Below are positions 6,242 through 8,020 of a stretch of 8,020 nt of DNA, piece by piece. How positions within the stretch are numbered: position 1 is the first letter of the stretch; the number at the start of each line of letters is the position of its first letter. The stretch comes from Oligoflexia bacterium (GTDB taxonomy: Bacteria > Bdellovibrionota > UBA1018 > CAIMNF01): NCBI GenBank assembly GCA_903858975.1, contig CAIOKW010000040.1:1-8020 (forward strand), read 5' to 3'. Both the position numbers and the translations under genes were made by a program. The notes under the pieces were generated by a model that saw only the letters and a program-made list of their open reading frames with translations, had not been told where the DNA came from and did not search any database.

Positions 6242-7062
6242 AGACTCGCGGTCAACGTAGCACTCAACGCAGTACGATCGAGAGAGATTTTTTCTGTGGT
6301 GAACACTTGAAGGAATGGGTTTAAGAAGACCTTTGGAGTCACCATATAGATGAACCCTGGCTGAAGGTCTGATTTTACCATCTTAAAATCAAGTGCCTTA
6401 TCTACATTTGCGAAATGGTTTGCTTCCATTTCAAATCCAAGATTCAAAGAGAATGCCGGAGAAAGTTGATAGTTTACGTATGGATCAGCATAAAGCTTAA
6501 ATGCTTTCGCTCTGTCCTTAACTCCGAGATAAGCTTTCGCTTCCGTCCAGGCTCCGACTGTATATCTGCTATTCGGGATCATGTAGCGAACGTTTGGAGT
6601 CGTCTTAATCGCGAAATCCATCTCATTCAATTTAGAGCCGTCTGACGTTGGAACCTGAAAGATGATATTTGCATACACATTCAAGTTCGGTGCGGTGTAG
6701 AATTTCTTACTGAATGCTTTTAATCCTAAATCTCCCAAAATTGCACCGTACCCTTGGGTTGGAAAAAAGATAAATGGAATAACAGGTCCTACTCCAATGG
6801 TAGGAGTGATTAGATAGGCAGCGGTAACCTCACTATCAAAATTAATATGTCCAAAAGCAGTTTTATGATCTGTAAGACTTCCGTTTGCATTGAGTGCATT
6901 AGGATTATCAAGATTCATTAACCCTGGACCATTGAAGGTTCCAAAGTAACTTAAGTAAACTTGATCCATCACGGATGAAGACTGGCTGACGGAACTTCCG
7001 TCTGAAGCAAAGCTGTTCAATGAAAACAATACGGCAAATAGAATTAGCAAACGTGACATCAT
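6238..7062 (-). CDS. Outer-membrane beta-barrel protein
   Basis: A 274-residue exported protein with signal peptide MMSRLLILFAVLFSLNSFA, cut before SDGSS. The rest has no hydrophobic helix. It shows repeated amphipathic strands with aromatic girdle residues (EVTAAYLITPTIGVGPVIPF, LNVYANIIFQVP, KLYADPYVNYQLSPAFSLNLGFEME, GFIYMVTPKVFLNPFLQVF) separated by short turns. A 12- to 14-strand barrel is plausible, but no family or substrate is recognisable. Of the stacked starts TTG-ATG-ATG (7065-7057), the ATG at 7062 is preferred because GAGAGGG stands five bases before it. The downstream ATG at 7059 is also possible. The gene converges on the caspase-like gene: its TAG (6240-6238) shares two bases with that gene's TAA (6239-6241). 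It diverges from the lipoprotein gene at 7265, so the region between holds both promoters. Confidence 0.8.
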   Translation of the reverse strand: MMSRLLILFAVLFSLNSFASDGSSVSQSSSVMDQVYLSYFGTFNGPGLMNLDNPNALNANGSLTDHKTAFGHINFDSEVTAAYLITPTIGVGPVIPFIFFPTQGYGAILGDLGLKAFSKKFYTAPNLNVYANIIFQVPTSDGSKLNEMDFAIKTTPNVRYMIPNSRYTVGAWTEAKAYLGVKDRAKAFKLYADPYVNYQLSPAFSLNLGFEMEANHFANVDKALDFKMVKSDLQPGFIYMVTPKVFLNPFLQVFTTEKISLDRTALSATLTASL

Positions 7063-7074
7063 CAAATCCCTCTC
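7063..7074 (-). promoter_or_regulatory. Ribosome binding site deciding the barrel gene start
   Basis: On the - strand GAGAGGG (7074-7068) is followed by ATTTG and then ATGATG. The spacing of 5 bases to the first ATG and 8 to the second suits either. The TTG at 7065-7063 would be only 2 bases away and can be dismissed. This is one of only two strong Shine-Dalgarno sequences in the window. Confidence 0.7.
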
Positions 7075-7161
7075 ACAAAATTCAAATCAACTTTTTCGAT
7101 GGGACGTTTCTGCCATTAGTTCCCGAAAAAGGAAAGCGCTCGCCACTTCATGACAAAATCC

Positions 7162-7226
7162 TGACTCAAAAGCGATGACGCACCGTTCTTGTTCGTTTTG
7201 AGTTGCCGTGGGACCTTATGACTCAT
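7162..7226 (+). promoter_or_regulatory. Repeated TGACTCA and inverted repeats upstream of the lipoprotein promoter
   Basis: TGACTCA occurs at 7162-7168 and again at 7219-7225, where it sits in the palindrome ATGACTCAT (7218-7226), three bases before the -35 box. In addition ACTCAAAA (7164-7171) is the exact reverse complement of TTTTGAGT (7196-7203). These elements fill much of the 202-base divergent region between the barrel and lipoprotein genes and could bind a regulator. The repeats are seen directly; the binding role is a guess. Confidence 0.35.
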
Positions 7227-7229
7227 TGC

Positions 7230-7258
7230 TTGCCCGTGGTAAATTTCGTCGGTATAAA
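7230..7258 (+). promoter_or_regulatory. Sigma70-type promoter giving a probable leaderless mRNA
   Basis: The -35 box TTGCCC (7230-7235; four of six consensus) and -10 box TATAAA (7253-7258; five of six) are separated by exactly 17 bases. The expected start, about seven bases past the -10 box, falls on the A of the ATG at 7265. The only Shine-Dalgarno-like bases (AGGA, 7260-7263) lie one base from the ATG, too close to work. This is the best promoter in the window. Confidence 0.65.
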
Positions 7259-7264
7259 TAGGAT

Positions 7265-8020
7265 ATGAGCTTAAAAAATTATGTCCAGTTCGGGGTTTTG
7301 GCACTGAGTCTTTCTGCTTGCGGTCAAATTGTCGATCGCAGCACGCTCCCTCTTCTTCCCAATCAAGATCGACTCATTTCAGATCCAGGCTCTCCGGGAC
7401 CCTCCACTCCAGTTGGAAATATCCTCGGAAAAAATAGCTTCGGGGTCACCGTCAATCGTACTTTGGTGGGATTAAACTCCATCGGTAATAATCATTTCGC
7501 CCAAATCCGATCCCTCGATGGAATCTCCTCTCCCGGCGCTTACTATGGGCTAGGAATTGGAAACAAAGGAATGATTGGTTTTGGAATGGGCTTTGATAAA
7601 TATCCAGTCAGTGCCTTTAACAGCCTCAGCTTTAAGAGCTATGAGCCGAGAACCAATTCTGGATGCGCATACAATGCGTACATTAATTTTCTCGTTGATC
7701 TGAATTGCGACTCTCTAAACCCCAATTACATTGTGATTCAAACTTTGAACCTCGAAAGTCCAAACAAAGGGGTTTGGAACACCTTCACGATCAATAAGTC
7801 AGATGCGATTTTCAAAATTTCACGATCCAATGACAGACTTCAATCCCTGGATAAAATCGTAGGGACCAATTCAAAAGCCTGCTTTGTTGCGGGTGATGTC
7901 TTCGACCTTTGGATGAAACGAGACCAAAAACTCGCACCGTTTCAAATTGTTCATGGCGATAGTTTCTACAGCACAGCATCGATGGTTGCGATTGATGATA
8001 TTACCCTTAAAGTCGGTGAA
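7265..8020 (+). CDS. Lipoprotein of unknown function, 3' end outside window
   Basis: The frame runs from the ATG at 7265 to the last base without a stop, giving 252 residues, and continues beyond the window. Residues 1-19 are a lipoprotein signal peptide with lipobox LSAC (Cys19, next residue Gly), so outer-membrane anchoring is likely. The sequence LSLSAC is the same as in the metalloprotease lipoprotein at 2061. A Pro/Gly/Ser-rich linker follows (SDPGSPGPSTPVGN, about 41-54). The remainder is a strand-rich, soluble-looking domain with Gly-rich segments (YYGLGIGNKGMIGFGMGF) and a few Cys. I do not recognise the family; a surface or adhesion-type jelly roll is possible but unproven. Expression probably starts from the promoter at 7230-7258 on a leaderless message. 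Confidence 0.8.
   Translation, partial: MSLKNYVQFGVLALSLSACGQIVDRSTLPLLPNQDRLISDPGSPGPSTPVGNILGKNSFGVTVNRTLVGLNSIGNNHFAQIRSLDGISSPGAYYGLGIGNKGMIGFGMGFDKYPVSAFNSLSFKSYEPRTNSGCAYNAYINFLVDLNCDSLNPNYIVIQTLNLESPNKGVWNTFTINKSDAIFKISRSNDRLQSLDKIVGTNSKACFVAGDVFDLWMKRDQKLAPFQIVHGDSFYSTASMVAIDDITLKVGE

Noticed and set aside
6415..6645. 76-codon + strand open frame opposite the barrel gene
   Set aside because: Antisense of a beta-barrel coding region; no promoter or ribosome site and an implausible composition.
7116..7304. 62-codon open frame on the - strand
   Set aside because: It runs across the divergent promoter region and into the start of the lipoprotein gene; no ribosome site and no recognisable protein features.
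1..8020. CRISPR arrays, tRNA genes, insertion sequence ends and attachment sites
   Set aside because: No regularly spaced repeats, cloverleaf, transposase or flanking duplicated ends could be found on reading both strands.

Overview
The window looks like a Gram-negative bacterial chromosome with moderate G+C. It is rich in envelope and export genes: two outer-membrane beta-barrel proteins, two lipoproteins and two other exported enzymes occur in 8 kb. Several starts have weak or no Shine-Dalgarno sequence. This mix fits Bdellovibrionota/Oligoflexia or a related deltaproteobacterial lineage, but that is inferred from style because no phylogenetic marker is present. No tRNA, rRNA, CRISPR array, transposase or phage gene was seen, and there is no gene-free stretch over 300 bases.

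Left part (1-1943, + strand): the 3' part of a beta-barrel outer-membrane protein overlaps by 4 bases (ATGA) a VAT-1/quinone-oxidoreductase-type MDR enzyme. The two are probably translationally coupled. The next 117 bases (1944-2060) hold back-to-back inverted repeats, the last of which runs into the ribosome binding site of the following gene.

Middle part (2061-6241, + strand) is an exported-hydrolase block. It starts with a lipoprotein carrying a metzincin zinc-protease signature. Next is a 40-residue Cys/His protein (2696-2818) whose ligand spacing nearly matches the AN1 zinc finger. Then comes an exported phospholipase-D-superfamily enzyme with two HKD motifs, preceded by a -10 box and a 7-bp inverted repeat. 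The last is an exported protein that I read as a caspase-fold (CHAT/C13/C14-like) cysteine peptidase. It lies 58 bases or fewer after the PLD gene and is probably cotranscribed with it.

Right part: a second beta-barrel gene lies on the - strand (6238-7062), and its stop codon interlocks with the stop of the caspase-like gene. It diverges from a new + strand lipoprotein gene (7265 to beyond the window end). That gene has a clear sigma70-type promoter whose predicted transcription start falls on the ATG, so its mRNA is probably leaderless.

Best candidates for something new: the secreted PLD plus caspase-like pair, the AN1-like microprotein, the structured leader before the metalloprotease, and the leaderless lipoprotein promoter. 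A joint role of the exported enzymes in attacking other cells or scavenging macromolecules is inference only.
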